64,000 bases of DNA. Source: Halalkalibacter krulwichiae (GTDB lineage Bacteria > Bacillota > Bacilli > Bacillales > Bacillaceae_D). Below are positions 48,633-58,428 of this stretch, piece after piece. The notes beneath the pieces were generated by a model, which was not told where the DNA came from, did not search any database, and saw nothing but the letters and a program-made list of their open reading frames with translations. The DNA is taken from the NCBI RefSeq assembly GCF_002109385.1, contig NZ_CP020814.1, positions 3,123,501 through 3,187,500 of the forward strand, given 5' to 3'. Within the stretch, counting starts at the first letter, position 1. Each line of letters opens with the position of its first letter. Both the position numbers and the translations under genes were made by a program.

Positions 48633-51143
48633 ATGGATGTAATTGTTTCGCATATGAATTTAGATTTTGATGGGCTAGCCTGTTTACTTGCAGCTCAAAA
48701 ACTCCATCCCAATGCTAAAGTAGCATTGACTGATAAACAACATCCTACTGTGAAATCATTTCTTGCGATATACCGAGATCAGCTGAGATTTATCGAATAT
48801 GAGAAAATTGATTGGAAAGAGCTTCGGACTTTAATTCTGGTAGATGTAGCTTCACTTAAGCGAACCGGAATTCCTATCGAGGAACTACCAATAACCGTTC
48901 ATACAATTGTCTATGATCATCACTCTCCTAAAGAGGGCGATATTTCAACAGGCGAACGCCATATTAAGCCTTACGGTGCTGCGATCACTCTACTTGTCGA
49001 GAAATTGATTGAACGAGCCATACCAATTAGTGCGTTCGAGGCTACCTTGTTTGGCTTAGGTTTATATTCTGATACAGGTAATTTCACCTACTCTCAGACA
49101 ACTGCACGAGATTTATTTATCGGTGCTACTCTTAAGGAGCAGCATATGGATGTAACGTTAATTGATCGTTTCAAAGAACAAGTCCTAACAGCAGACGAAA
49201 AACAACTGCTTCAAACTTTGCTTACAAACGGAAAAGAATATGATATACAAGGATTGAATATTCTTGTAACTAGCCATGAACAACCAGACTACTTAGGTGG
49301 ATTAGCCACAATTACAAGAAAAGTACTAGATTCGGCAAGTGTAGATGCTGCTCTATCTGTCGTAAAGATGAAAGACCATGTCTATGTGGTAGCCAGAGCT
49401 AATTCAGAACGAGTGGATCTCCGTCCTCTTATGGCAAAACTTGGCGGTGGAGGGCATGCTCAAGCCGCTTCTGCAACGGTAAAGAAACAAGAACTTAAAA
49501 TCGTCATTCAACAGGTTAACGATCATTTAAATGATCTAATAATGGAAACGGTAACAGCAGCTGATCTAATGGCAAAGCCGGTTAAAACCGTTTCACCGCT
49601 AGATTCCATTAAATCTGTACATGAGAAAATGTATCAATTTGGCCATACTGGCTTCCCAGTTTTAGATGAAAATGAAGAACTAGTCGGGGTTATCTCTAGA
49701 AGAGATGTCGATAAAGCAACGCATCACGGATTAGGACATGCCCCTGTAAAAGGATACATGTCAACTAACCTCATTGTTCTACCTCCAACAGCAAGTTTGG
49801 AGGAGATTACTTCAACGATGATGAGACACAATATTGGTCGTATCCCCATTTTAAACGAACAGAAATTGGTTGGAATCTTATCTAGGACAGATGTAATTGA
49901 ACAATTGCATAAAAGCGCTAGTCCTAAAGAAAACACGATAAAAGGTTTGATTGAAAAACAAGTTTCTGCAGAAGTTTACGCGCTCTTACTACAAATTGGA
50001 TCCCTTGCAGATGAACATGACATTCATATTTATCTGATTGGGGGAATTGTCCGAGATCTACTATTAAATCGACCAAATGAAGACATAGATATTGTCGTGG
50101 AAGGCAATGGAATTGAATTTGCTCAGTTACTTGAACAAAAACTAGGTGGACAAGTAAAGGTTCATGAAAAGTTTGGGACTGCTGTTTGGACAACTCCAAC
50201 ATCTTTGAAACTCGATATTGTCACATGCCGAACAGAATATTATGATTCCCCGGCTACTCTTCCTATAGTTAAAGCATCCAACCTACGTGAAGACTTAAGA
50301 AGAAGAGATTTTACTATCAATGCAATGGCCATCCAGTTAAATAAAAATAACTTTGGATTAATCATTGATTACTTCCAAGGTCAAGATGACCTAACGAGTA
50401 AAAAAATTAGAATCCTGCACACCCTAAGCTTTATTGAAGATCCAACGAGAATTATTCGTGCTGTTCGTTTTGCTACCCGTTTTAATTATGTATTAGCTAA
50501 ACAAACTCGTAACCTTGCAATTGATGCTAGTGCCTTATTAAAACAAGTGAGCGCAACCCGCTTTCTTCATGAATTGAAACTTCTCCTGTCTGAGAATGCA
50601 ATCATTTCTGGAATTGACATGTTAAACGAACTAGGGGTTTGGAAATCGCTATTTGGAATAAATGTGACTGAAAAACAGTTAGACATCATAAGAGCGGTGA
50701 AAGGACGAAATGAAGAAGACCCTTTTGTTTATCTTTTAGCTCTCATTTTTGACAAAAGCAATTGGAAACATCTGGTTAGCCGTTATGCGCTTACAGCAAA
50801 CAATCAACAACTTATTAGACAATTAGAAGCAATGGAAGAAATTAACTGGGACTCTAAAGCTACACTTAGTGAGCTTCATGAAGTGTTTGCTCCTTATCAA
50901 AACAACAATGTCAATCTTTTTGCTCTTTTAACACAGGAACCTTTATTAGAAACATATATTGAAAAAGCATCAACATTACCAGTACTACTGACAGGCAAAG
51001 ATTTAATGGCTAATGGTATTAAACCAGGACCAACTTATTCAGATATCTTTCACCAATTAACTTGTCTTCAATTAGACGAAGAGATTAACACAAAAGAAGA
51101 AGCTCACGATTGGTTATTGACTCTCCATAAAAAGATTCGATAA
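48633..51143 (+). CDS. DHH/DHHA1-CBS-CBS-tRNA nucleotidyltransferase fusion
   Basis: 836 residues. Domains in order: DHH phosphoesterase (HMNLDFDGL, YDHH), DHHA1 (GGGGHAQAAS, about 270), two CBS repeats (about 310-430), then a class II poly(A)/CCA polymerase head (GGIVRDLLL, NEDIDIVVEG, RRRDFTINAMA). In B. halodurans and Aquifex such proteins add the terminal A of tRNA, with a separate CC-adding enzyme. The DHH part may act as a nanoRNase or c-di-NMP phosphodiesterase, CBS as an adenosine-ligand sensor. GAGGAG precedes ATG. Confidence 0.92.
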   Translation: MDVIVSHMNLDFDGLACLLAAQKLHPNAKVALTDKQHPTVKSFLAIYRDQLRFIEYEKIDWKELRTLILVDVASLKRTGIPIEELPITVHTIVYDHHSPKEGDISTGERHIKPYGAAITLLVEKLIERAIPISAFEATLFGLGLYSDTGNFTYSQTTARDLFIGATLKEQHMDVTLIDRFKEQVLTADEKQLLQTLLTNGKEYDIQGLNILVTSHEQPDYLGGLATITRKVLDSASVDAALSVVKMKDHVYVVARANSERVDLRPLMAKLGGGGHAQAASATVKKQELKIVIQQVNDHLNDLIMETVTAADLMAKPVKTVSPLDSIKSVHEKMYQFGHTGFPVLDENEELVGVISRRDVDKATHHGLGHAPVKGYMSTNLIVLPPTASLEEITSTMMRHNIGRIPILNEQKLVGILSRTDVIEQLHKSASPKENTIKGLIEKQVSAEVYALLLQIGSLADEHDIHIYLIGGIVRDLLLNRPNEDIDIVVEGNGIEFAQLLEQKLGGQVKVHEKFGTAVWTTPTSLKLDIVTCRTEYYDSPATLPIVKASNLREDLRRRDFTINAMAIQLNKNNFGLIIDYFQGQDDLTSKKIRILHTLSFIEDPTRIIRAVRFATRFNYVLAKQTRNLAIDASALLKQVSATRFLHELKLLLSENAIISGIDMLNELGVWKSLFGINVTEKQLDIIRAVKGRNEEDPFVYLLALIFDKSNWKHLVSRYALTANNQQLIRQLEAMEEINWDSKATLSELHEVFAPYQNNNVNLFALLTQEPLLETYIEKASTLPVLLTGKDLMANGIKPGPTYSDIFHQLTCLQLDEEINTKEEAHDWLLTLHKKIR

Positions 51144-51155
51144 TTTACCTTGCAC

Positions 51156-51197
51156 AAACAGAGTGAAAACCTTTTTGTTTTCACTCTGTTTTTTTAT
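51156..51197. terminator. Terminator between the DHH-CBS gene and CoA-transferase
   Basis: 14-bp perfect stem (51156-51169 / 51178-51191) followed by T on the plus strand. Confidence 0.85.
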
Positions 51198-52473
51198 AAC
51201 CCCATTGCATCGGCTTGTTTACGGAGCTCTCCTCTAAATGTTGGATGCGCAATCGAAATAAGTGCTTCAGCCGCTCCCTAACGGTCTTACCTCTTAACTT
51301 CGCTACTCCGTATTCTGTAACAACGTAATCAATGTCATTTTTTGAAGTAGATATAGCAGAACCTTTAGCTAAAGTTGGAACAATTTTGGAAATCGTACCT
51401 CCTTTAGCTGTAGAATGTAAACAAATGATCCCTTTTCCGTTATTTGCCATTCTTGCTCCTATACCAAAATCACTTTGGCCACCTGTGGAAGAGTACAACC
51501 TCCCACCTATTGATTCAGAATTACATTGTCCTAGGAAATCGATTTCAATTGTTGCATTAATGGTAACAAGTTGATCAATCTCTGCTATTAAACAGCTATC
51601 ATTTGTTTTATTGACCGGAAACAAATGAACGTAATTATTTTTATCAATAAAATCATATAACTTCTTTGTTCCAACAGCGAACGTTGCAGTCATACTACCT
51701 GGCTTCAAAGGGTTTTTAAGATTTGAGATTGCACCAGCCTCATATAAATCAACTATTTTATCTGGTAACATCTCCGTAAAAATAGTTAAATCACGATGTG
51801 ACTTTAAAAAGTTCATTATTGCACTTGGAATGGCTCCAAACCCTATTTGAAGTACATCACCATCCTTAATTAATGAAGCGACTTTTTGCCCAATAATCAC
51901 ATCTTCTTCTTTTAAAGTAATATCAGATGTTTCATTAAGTGGCTGATTCGATTCAAATAATTGATCAACTTGTGTAATGTGTATTTGATTTTCTCCAAAT
52001 GTATAGGGCATGAACTCATTAACTTCAAGGATTACTTTTTTAGCAAATGGAATGAGCGAGGAAACATAGTCGCAATTTGTACCGAGAGAAAAATACCCTT
52101 CTTCACTCATAGGAGATACTGTCGCCATAATTACGATCTCATTGGTAATTTCCTTTAAAATCTCTGGAACATCAGAAAAGTGATTTGGTAATAAATCGAT
52201 CTCTTTGTCATAGAAGGCTCTCCGCTCATCTTTGTTTAAAAACATCGACACAATCTTCAATTTCTCGGGAGGCACATCAAGAACAGGACGAAAAGATAAC
52301 ATCTGAAAAAGCCTGTTACCGTTAAGCCCCTCATGGCTTCCTAACGCATTTATTAATTCACCCGGCTCCCCAATTGCGAGTGGCACAACGATATCTTCTT
52401 GACATTCTATGATCGAAACCGCTTCCAGCGCAGTTTGTGAGCGCTTTACTTTATATAAATGTTGCAACTCCAT
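51181..52473 (-). CDS. Acetyl-CoA hydrolase/CoA-transferase family protein, 3' frameshift suspected
   Basis: Moves CoA between short acyl acids (butyrate/4-hydroxybutyrate CoA-transferase group). Seen: GDVLQIGFGAIPSAIM, the catalytic Glu region around TEMLPDKIVDLYEAG and GGQSDFGIGARM. ATG 52473 follows TAGGAGGAACG. The C-terminus after TVRER is abnormal: adding a G to the GG at 51271-51272 restores RERAEALISIAHPTFRGELR and a stop at 51194, giving 426 residues, while the present frame runs into the terminator. Confidence 0.9.
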   Translation of the reverse strand: MELQHLYKVKRSQTALEAVSIIECQEDIVVPLAIGEPGELINALGSHEGLNGNRLFQMLSFRPVLDVPPEKLKIVSMFLNKDERRAFYDKEIDLLPNHFSDVPEILKEITNEIVIMATVSPMSEEGYFSLGTNCDYVSSLIPFAKKVILEVNEFMPYTFGENQIHITQVDQLFESNQPLNETSDITLKEEDVIIGQKVASLIKDGDVLQIGFGAIPSAIMNFLKSHRDLTIFTEMLPDKIVDLYEAGAISNLKNPLKPGSMTATFAVGTKKLYDFIDKNNYVHLFPVNKTNDSCLIAEIDQLVTINATIEIDFLGQCNSESIGGRLYSSTGGQSDFGIGARMANNGKGIICLHSTAKGGTISKIVPTLAKGSAISTSKNDIDYVVTEYGVAKLRGKTVRERLKHLFRLRIQHLEESSVNKPMQWGYKKTE

Positions 52474-52649
52474 TTCGTTCCTCCTACCCATATATATAAA
52501 TTCATTCATGATTTTGCTCATGAAAACAAATTCTTCAACAAATAATATACAGTGAAATAATGCTTATCACCATATAATCTCTATAATAATATAGTGTTTA
52601 TTTTTAGACAATCCTATGTACAAAAACGGGAAACGTTAGGGGGGTCCAA

Positions 52650-53663
52650 ATGTCTACCCGAAGAGAGCGAAAGAACAAAAAACGTAAAACACAAAGGAAA
52701 TACTTAATATTATCAGTATTCCTCGTTATACCTCTTGCTTTCATAACCGTTACGACGTACTCTTTTATACAATATGAAGAAGGAAAAACGGCCTCAGAAA
52801 ATTACATTATGCATAAGGGTCAAAGTGAATATCAAGAAGAAAAGAATTCTTTTGCTAAAACAATTATGAAAAAGGAACCCACCAATCATGAACCAATGAA
52901 TGTTTTGTTAGTAGGAGTCGATAAATCAAACAATGGTATTGCACGAACAGATACCATTATGATTGGACAATATAATCCTTCTAATGGTGCTAGTAAAATC
53001 GCTTCTATTATGCGTGATTCTTATGTTGAAATTCCAGGACACTCCAAGAACAAAATAAATGCTGCATTTGCCTTTGGTGGGGTTGATTTACTTCGACAGA
53101 CAATTGAAGATAATTTCGGCTTAAACATTCATTATTACGCATTAATTGATTTTTCTGGTTTCATCCAATTAGTTGATACAATTGCTCCAAGTGGACTTCA
53201 GGTAACTATCCAGGAACGAATGTATGACCCTAAACATTCGGTGGACTACCAACCAGGTCAATATATATTAAATGGTGAAGATACATTAAACTATGTTCGT
53301 TTTCGTAAAAATAGCGAGAGTGATTTTGGACGTGTAAGAAGACAGCAAGAAATTATTACCATTCTAAAAAATGAACTATTTACCTTTTCTGGCATGACGA
53401 AAATCCCAAAATTAATTGGCATGATCGAACCTTTGATTGAGACGAATATTCAAAAAACGAAAATGCTTAATCTTGGACGAAATTTCATATTACATCCGGT
53501 AAAAGACATCGAGACAATGCGAATCCCAGTTGGTGGAAACTTTGAAGATGCTTATTACCCTCATGCCGGCTCTGTTTTACAATTGGATATGAGTGCAAAC
53601 ATAAAAGCAATGGAGGATTTTTTTTCTGAGGAATCTGAAGAATCAATGGATGAAGATAAATAA
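52650..53663 (+). CDS. LytR-CpsA-Psr family wall-polymer ligase
   Basis: 337 residues. One N-terminal span (ILSVFLVIPLAFITVTTYSF), then the LCP domain with LLVGVDKSNN, ARTDTIM, RDSYVEIPG, NYVRFRK. Attaches teichoic acid-type polymers to peptidoglycan. Acidic tail. AGGGGGGTCCAA precedes ATG. Confidence 0.92.
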   Translation: MSTRRERKNKKRKTQRKYLILSVFLVIPLAFITVTTYSFIQYEEGKTASENYIMHKGQSEYQEEKNSFAKTIMKKEPTNHEPMNVLLVGVDKSNNGIARTDTIMIGQYNPSNGASKIASIMRDSYVEIPGHSKNKINAAFAFGGVDLLRQTIEDNFGLNIHYYALIDFSGFIQLVDTIAPSGLQVTIQERMYDPKHSVDYQPGQYILNGEDTLNYVRFRKNSESDFGRVRRQQEIITILKNELFTFSGMTKIPKLIGMIEPLIETNIQKTKMLNLGRNFILHPVKDIETMRIPVGGNFEDAYYPHAGSVLQLDMSANIKAMEDFFSEESEESMDEDK

Positions 53664-53664
53664 A

Positions 53665-53704
53665 AAGACTGACCTTCGTCTCTGATCGGACGATGGTCAG
53701 TCTT
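53665..53704. terminator. Hairpin between LCP gene and fabF
   Basis: AAGACTGACC / GGTCAGTCTT outer stem with inner CGTC/GACG; convergent genes, weak T-tracts. Confidence 0.7.
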
Positions 53705-53707
53705 CTC

Positions 53708-54949
53708 TTAGTCTTGATAAGCCTTAAACACAAGGGTTGCGTTATGGCCACCAAACCCTAATGAGTTACTTACTGCAGCACGAACTGTTTGTTTACGTGC
53801 AGTATTTGGAACATAATCAAGGTCACAATCAGGATCTGCTGTTTGGTAATTGATTGTTGGAGGGATAATTCCTTCCTTAATAGCTTTAATAGATAAAATT
53901 GCCTCAACAGCTCCTGCTGCTCCTAGTAAGTGCCCTGTCATTGATTTCGTTGAGCTAATTGCCATATTGTAGGCATGCTCACCGAATACTGTTTTCGTAG
54001 CCATTGTTTCAAATTTATCATTGTATGGCGTACTTGTACCATGAGCATTCAAGTAATCGATGTCCTCAGGTTTTAGCCCAGCATCATCAATTGCTTGTTT
54101 CATAGCTCTTGCTCCACCCTCTCCTTCAGGAGCAGGAGCAGTTACATGGTGCGCATCTCCAGTAGCACCATATCCAACAATTTCAGCATAAATCGTTGCC
54201 CCACGCTTTTGTGCTGATTCGAGACTTTCAAGGATTAAGATTCCAGCTCCTTCTCCCATAACAAAACCATCACGATTAGCATCAAATGGTCTTGAAGCGG
54301 TAGAAGGATCTTCACTAGTTGAAACAGCTTTAGCTGAACAGAAACCAGCCACGGCCATATTGGTTATGGGCGCTTCTGAACCACCGGTTATCATAATATC
54401 AGCATCTCCACGTTGGATGACTTTAAATGCATCACCAATTGAGTTTGTCCCTGAAGCACAAGCTGTTACAGAACAAGAGTTAATTCCCTTTGCCCCTGTA
54501 ATAATAGATACTTGACCTGATGCCATATCAGGAATCATCATCGGCACAAAGAATGGACTTACACGACGATGTCCTTTTTCAAGAAATTGACGGAAGTTCT
54601 GTTCATAAGTTTCCATTCCACCAATACCTGAACCAATCCACACCCCTACTCTCGGTGCAATCTCTTCAGTAATTTCCAGCTTTGAATCCTTTAATGCCAT
54701 TAAAGCAGAAGCTACTGCAAATTGAGTGAAACGATCCATTTTTCGCGCTTCTTTTTTATCCATAAACGTAGCTGGATCGAATTCATTTATTTCTGCAGCT
54801 ACTTTCATCGGAAAGTCTTCTGCAGGTACTCTCGTTAAAGGTCCAACACCAGATTTGCCTTCTATTGCACTATTCCAAGTTGTTTCAACATCTAGGCCTA
54901 ATGGAGTTACTGCTCCCATTCCGGTTATTACGACACGTCTTTTTTCCAC
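53708..54949 (-). CDS. fabF: 3-oxoacyl-[acyl-carrier-protein] synthase II, FabF
   Basis: Elongating condensing enzyme of type II fatty-acid synthesis. Catalytic Cys in [13 protein letters not shown] (about 164) and two His in [12 protein letters not shown] and [13 protein letters not shown]. 413 residues. GTG start with AAAGGAG at 9-10 nt. Follows fabH in the same FapR-controlled operon. Confidence 0.97.
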   Translation of the reverse strand: MEKRRVVITGMGAVTPLGLDVETTWNSAIEGKSGVGPLTRVPAEDFPMKVAAEINEFDPATFMDKKEARKMDRFTQFAVASALMALKDSKLEITEEIAPRVGVWIGSGIGGMETYEQNFRQFLEKGHRRVSPFFVPMMIPDMASGQVSIITGAKGINSCSVTACASGTNSIGDAFKVIQRGDADIMITGGSEAPITNMAVAGFCSAKAVSTSEDPSTASRPFDANRDGFVMGEGAGILILESLESAQKRGATIYAEIVGYGATGDAHHVTAPAPEGEGGARAMKQAIDDAGLKPEDIDYLNAHGTSTPYNDKFETMATKTVFGEHAYNMAISSTKSMTGHLLGAAGAVEAILSIKAIKEGIIPPTINYQTADPDCDLDYVPNTARKQTVRAAVSNSLGFGGHNATLVFKAYQD

Positions 54950-54987
54950 GAATGCTCTCTCCTTTTCAATATATACTAGTATAGCTG

Positions 54988-55929
54988 TTATTTACCCCAA
55001 CGAATTGCAACAGATCCCCATACAAGCCCTGCTCCAAATCCAACTAGAACAATTACATCTCCATCTTTAATTTTACCACTATTTAATTCTTCAACCATAG
55101 CTATTGGAATTGATGCTGAAGAGGTGTTCCCAAACCTATGAATTTGCATTGACATTTTCTCTTGTGGTAAATTTAAACGCTCCCGCGAAGCTTCCATGAT
55201 TCTAATGTTTGCTTGATGCGGTACTAAGAAGTCGCAATCTTCTTTTGTTAACCCTGCTTTTTCAAGAACTTTAAGAGATGATTCTCCCATTTGACGTACT
55301 GCAAATTTAAAGACTTCTCTTCCGTTCATTTCTAAGTAAGGTCCTTTTTGATTAATGTGCATTGCACCAGAGCCATCAGCACCTAGTTCAAATGCAAGTA
55401 TACCTTTATCCTCAGATACCGGACCAACGACAGCCGCACCTGCTCCATCACCAAATAGTACTGCTGTGTTTCGATCCTCAAAATTCGTTATTTTCGATAA
55501 TTTTTCAACTCCAACAACAAGAATATGCTTGTATGCATTGTTCTCGATAAATTGTTGAGCCGTAGCTAAACCATAGATAAACCCTGCACAAGCTGCACTA
55601 ACATCCATAGCTGCAGCATTTTTTGCACCGAGACGATCTTGAATTAAAGCAGAAACGGTCGGAAATGGCATATCCGGTGTTACCGTAGCTACTAAAATTA
55701 AATCTAGTTGTTCTGCCGAAATCTCTGCATTCTCTAATGCTTGCTTTGCAGCGATATAAGCCATATCTGAACTTTCTACTCCTTGAGGGGCAAAACGCCT
55801 TTCCTCAATGCCCGTTCTCGTTCTAATCCATTCATCATTTGTATCAATTTTCTTTTCAAAGTCAGCGTTTGTTACAAGCTCTTCTCCAATATAGCTACCC
55901 ATCCCAATAATTCCGGCTTTTGTCATCAT
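54988..55929 (-). CDS. fabH: 3-oxoacyl-[acyl-carrier-protein] synthase III, FabH
   Basis: Starts fatty-acid synthesis by condensing acyl-CoA with malonyl-ACP. Cys in [13 protein letters not shown] (about 112), His in PHQANIRI and Asn in GNTSSAS. 313 residues. Two adjacent ATG (55929, 55926) follow AAGGGGAATGA. A perfect FapR operator lies about 45 bp upstream. Confidence 0.97.
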   Translation of the reverse strand: MMTKAGIIGMGSYIGEELVTNADFEKKIDTNDEWIRTRTGIEERRFAPQGVESSDMAYIAAKQALENAEISAEQLDLILVATVTPDMPFPTVSALIQDRLGAKNAAAMDVSAACAGFIYGLATAQQFIENNAYKHILVVGVEKLSKITNFEDRNTAVLFGDGAGAAVVGPVSEDKGILAFELGADGSGAMHINQKGPYLEMNGREVFKFAVRQMGESSLKVLEKAGLTKEDCDFLVPHQANIRIMEASRERLNLPQEKMSMQIHRFGNTSSASIPIAMVEELNSGKIKDGDVIVLVGFGAGLVWGSVAIRWGK

Positions 55930-55970
55930 TCATTCCCCTTCCAGAGTAAAACACGATTGTTTGGGTTTGT

Positions 55971-55989
55971 ATTAGTACCTGATACTAAT
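55971..55989 (-). promoter_or_regulatory. FapR operator, fabH-fabF operon
   Basis: ATTAGTACCTGATACTAAT: two 7-bp arms around CCTGA, identical to the FapR consensus. Malonyl-CoA should release FapR and induce fabHF with fabI. Confidence 0.93.
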
Positions 55990-56125
55990 TTTAACGTAAG
56001 ATCCCTTGTCTGTCTAGATGATCGTTTCAACCACGCTCACACACCTTGTAAATAGGCTTTTGTCTTTACACCGTACAAGAACCTCTCCATAGAATACAAT
56101 AAGGGCTAAGATAGGAGGGAAGATA

Positions 56126-56446
56126 ATGAGTGAAGATCAGAAACCACAGTCTCAAAGTGACTTTTTCTCAGATTTAATGTTCGGTAGACCGCCTCAAGCT
56201 GCCGAACAAGAGCAACAAGAGAATATCGATGATGAAAGCGAACAACAACCGTTTTCCAATACGTCACAAGAAAATAAACAGCCAGATCAATTAGAAAGCA
56301 TTTTTGCACTCGTTCAATCTCTTGCACCTGTAATTGATAAACTCGGACCAATTGCAGCTGCAATCTCGTCTTACATGAAGCAGAACAAAAAAGACACCGA
56401 TGATAAAAAAAACAACTTATCTAATAATAAGAACGCTAACGATTAA
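56126..56446 (+). CDS. Acidic Q-rich hypothetical protein
   Basis: 106 residues: a disordered E/Q/D-rich N-terminal half, a helix (LESIFALVQSLAPVIDKLGPIAAAI) and a K/N tail. AGGAGGGAAGATA precedes ATG. No family recognised. Divergent from fabH and convergent with the next gene. Confidence 0.65.
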   Translation: MSEDQKPQSQSDFFSDLMFGRPPQAAEQEQQENIDDESEQQPFSNTSQENKQPDQLESIFALVQSLAPVIDKLGPIAAAISSYMKQNKKDTDDKKNNLSNNKNAND

Positions 56447-56461
56447 GTTAGCGTTCTTATT
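56426..56461. terminator. Bidirectional terminator
   Basis: Perfect 15-bp stem AATAAGAACGCTAAC / GTTAGCGTTCTTATT, loop GATTAA, overlapping the preceding stop. Confidence 0.85.
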
Positions 56462-56472
56462 ATTTAAAAAAT

Positions 56473-56793
56473 CTATTCTTGCTTTTGCAATTCGGTCATT
56501 AAGTCGTGGAAGAATCCATCTAGTTGCATCTTATATTTCGTTTCTTCATCTGACCTCGGTTCCATGTCTTTGACTTCGCTATAGGTTTGAAGAAAACCAT
56601 CCAAATCCCCTGTTCTAATTTGTGCAATACTATACGCTGAAAATAAACGAATATTAGGAGCTTTACTTCTTCTCATTAGTTCAACAAAGGGCTGCAATTT
56701 CTGTATCGCTTCTTCGTCCCGTTTTTCTTTTACTAACTGAAAACCTTCTTTCATTTCCAGTGCAAATTCTTTTAATTTCTCTTTCTTCTCCAT
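56473..56793 (-). CDS. Helical TPR-like hypothetical protein
   Basis: 106 residues, fully helical, with repeat-like pairs (EAIQKLQPFVELMRR, LFSAYSIAQIRTGDLDGFLQTY). No motif names a function. AGGAGTTGAA precedes ATG. Lies downstream of comZ behind a terminator. Confidence 0.6.
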   Translation of the reverse strand: MEKKEKLKEFALEMKEGFQLVKEKRDEEAIQKLQPFVELMRRSKAPNIRLFSAYSIAQIRTGDLDGFLQTYSEVKDMEPRSDEETKYKMQLDGFFHDLMTELQKQE

Positions 56794-56865
56794 TTCAACT
56801 CCTCCTAAATCTTCCTATCCAAATTCAAATTTAATAATCTCGATCATTTGATCTACTATCAAAAC

Positions 56866-56902
56866 AAAAGCTCGGTCCGAAATTTACTTCGGTCGAGCTA
56901 TT
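56866..56902 (-). terminator. comZ terminator
   Basis: AGCTCG / CGAGCT with inner CCGA/TCGG, then CTTTTGTTTT on the minus strand. Confidence 0.75.
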
Positions 56903-56911
56903 CGAATACTC

Positions 56912-57106
56912 TTATTTAGGTTGTTCTACTGCTTCTGATTTTCCAAGTTCGTAAGCCTCATCCATTACATTTAGTAAGAGCTCAAGCATTGGTTGAAGGT
57001 CTTCCATATTAAGCTCTATCCCTTTTGCATCTAGAAATTTCTTTCCTTCTGGAAGATGCTTCATTGCAATTTGCATAAATTTCATATTCATTTCAGGATT
57101 ATTCAT
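56912..57106 (-). CDS. comZ: ComZ, regulator of competence operon comG
   Basis: 64 residues. FMQIAMKHLPEGKKFLDAKGIELNMEDLQP matches ComZ, which in B. subtilis represses comG expression. GAGGGGG precedes ATG. Directly after med, as in B. subtilis. The presumed target, comG, is damaged in this same window. Confidence 0.88.
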   Translation of the reverse strand: MNNPEMNMKFMQIAMKHLPEGKKFLDAKGIELNMEDLQPMLELLLNVMDEAYELGKSEAVEQPK

Positions 57107-57185
57107 TATGATCCCCCTCGTTCTCTCAAATGTGTCAACAATACCATACTATGATAAGTAGATGAAAAGCAAGTAAGTCACAGTT

Positions 57186-58145
57186 TTATATAGGTTCTTG
57201 TGGAAGCTCTCCTGTTTCAATATAAGATTTTACAGCATTTCCTATCTTTATCTGAAATTCCTCTGGCACTTTCGAACTAAAGTTTCCTAACGTAATCACA
57301 CCGTCATCAAAGTCAAATCGCAAATTTCCTTTTTCTAGTTCGCTATTAAAATATTTCTCGGCAATTAATTCATATAAATAATCGACATGCTGGACCGTGC
57401 TCGTTAGAACCGTTGATTCCCCTAAATCAGATTGATCACCAACATAACCAATTGCATATAATCCTTCATTTCTAGCTTCTTCAATTACACTGACATGAAA
57501 CCCATCACCAGCGGGATAGAATACATCGACGCCTTCACTTTTTAATTGCTCAAAATATGAAGAAGCAAGTTCACTGTCAAACCAGTCATGTACATATTCA
57601 ATGTGGACACTGGAGTCATTTCTTCCATATAGTGCTGCACCTGCTTCAAAACCTTGTACTTCAGGTTGCCATGGAAATGTTGCAATTGCTCCAATATGTC
57701 CTGTTTCAGACATTGCCGCGGCAATCATTCCTGCGAAATAACCCATTGCATAACTATCAAAATGAAGACTTGTGACATTGTCTCCTTCAACTTCTCCGTT
57801 AAAACTGACAAAATGAACATCAGGATATAAAGGTGCAATTTCTGTAAATAAATCAGCGTAATAACGACCATGTCCAAAAACAAGCTCTACTTCTTCCTTG
57901 ACAAAGTCTTCTATCGCATTTTTCACTTTTGGTTCTGTGTTCATATCTTCTTTAAACATCACTTCTACATTTAAATTTGAATGAATGTTTAGCAACCCTT
58001 GATATCCTTTACTATTCCACCCCTGGTCATCAATTGTATCTTCGAGTAATAATCCTACTCTATTTCCATTACTAGCATTCGGACTGGCACAGCCTATTAA
58101 TAGTATTACTGGCACTAGTAACAATAAAATCCGTTGAATAAACAT
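57186..58145 (-). CDS. med: Med, BMP-family lipoprotein, positive regulator of comK
   Basis: 319 residues. Lipobox LIGC after VPVILLIG; BMP/nucleoside-binding fold (VGLLLEDTIDDQGWNSKGYQG, GHGRYYADLF, AIATFPWQPEVQGFEAG, IGYVGDQSDL). Raises ComK and competence in B. subtilis; ligand unknown. ATG 58145 follows GGGAGAG at 7 nt. Confidence 0.9.
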   Translation of the reverse strand: MFIQRILLLLVPVILLIGCASPNASNGNRVGLLLEDTIDDQGWNSKGYQGLLNIHSNLNVEVMFKEDMNTEPKVKNAIEDFVKEEVELVFGHGRYYADLFTEIAPLYPDVHFVSFNGEVEGDNVTSLHFDSYAMGYFAGMIAAAMSETGHIGAIATFPWQPEVQGFEAGAALYGRNDSSVHIEYVHDWFDSELASSYFEQLKSEGVDVFYPAGDGFHVSVIEEARNEGLYAIGYVGDQSDLGESTVLTSTVQHVDYLYELIAEKYFNSELEKGNLRFDFDDGVITLGNFSSKVPEEFQIKIGNAVKSYIETGELPQEPI

Positions 58146-58428
58146 GTTGACACTCTCCCTATTTGTTTGCACCACTTTTATTATAAAACATTTTACAATC
58201 GATTTTTTAACTTTTTTCAATTTCAATCTAAACTAATGTCCATTTATTCGTTAAACATATTTCCATTTCCTCTCTAACATTCAAGGTGAAACATACTTGT
58301 AATAGGATTGTAATCTTAATTTCAAGATGAAACATTCGATCAACATTGTTATAATGAACCGAGACATTTGATAAAGGTCTTCTGTAAGAATTATTTCTAA
58401 ATAAATTATCTTTTAAGTGAGGTTCAAT

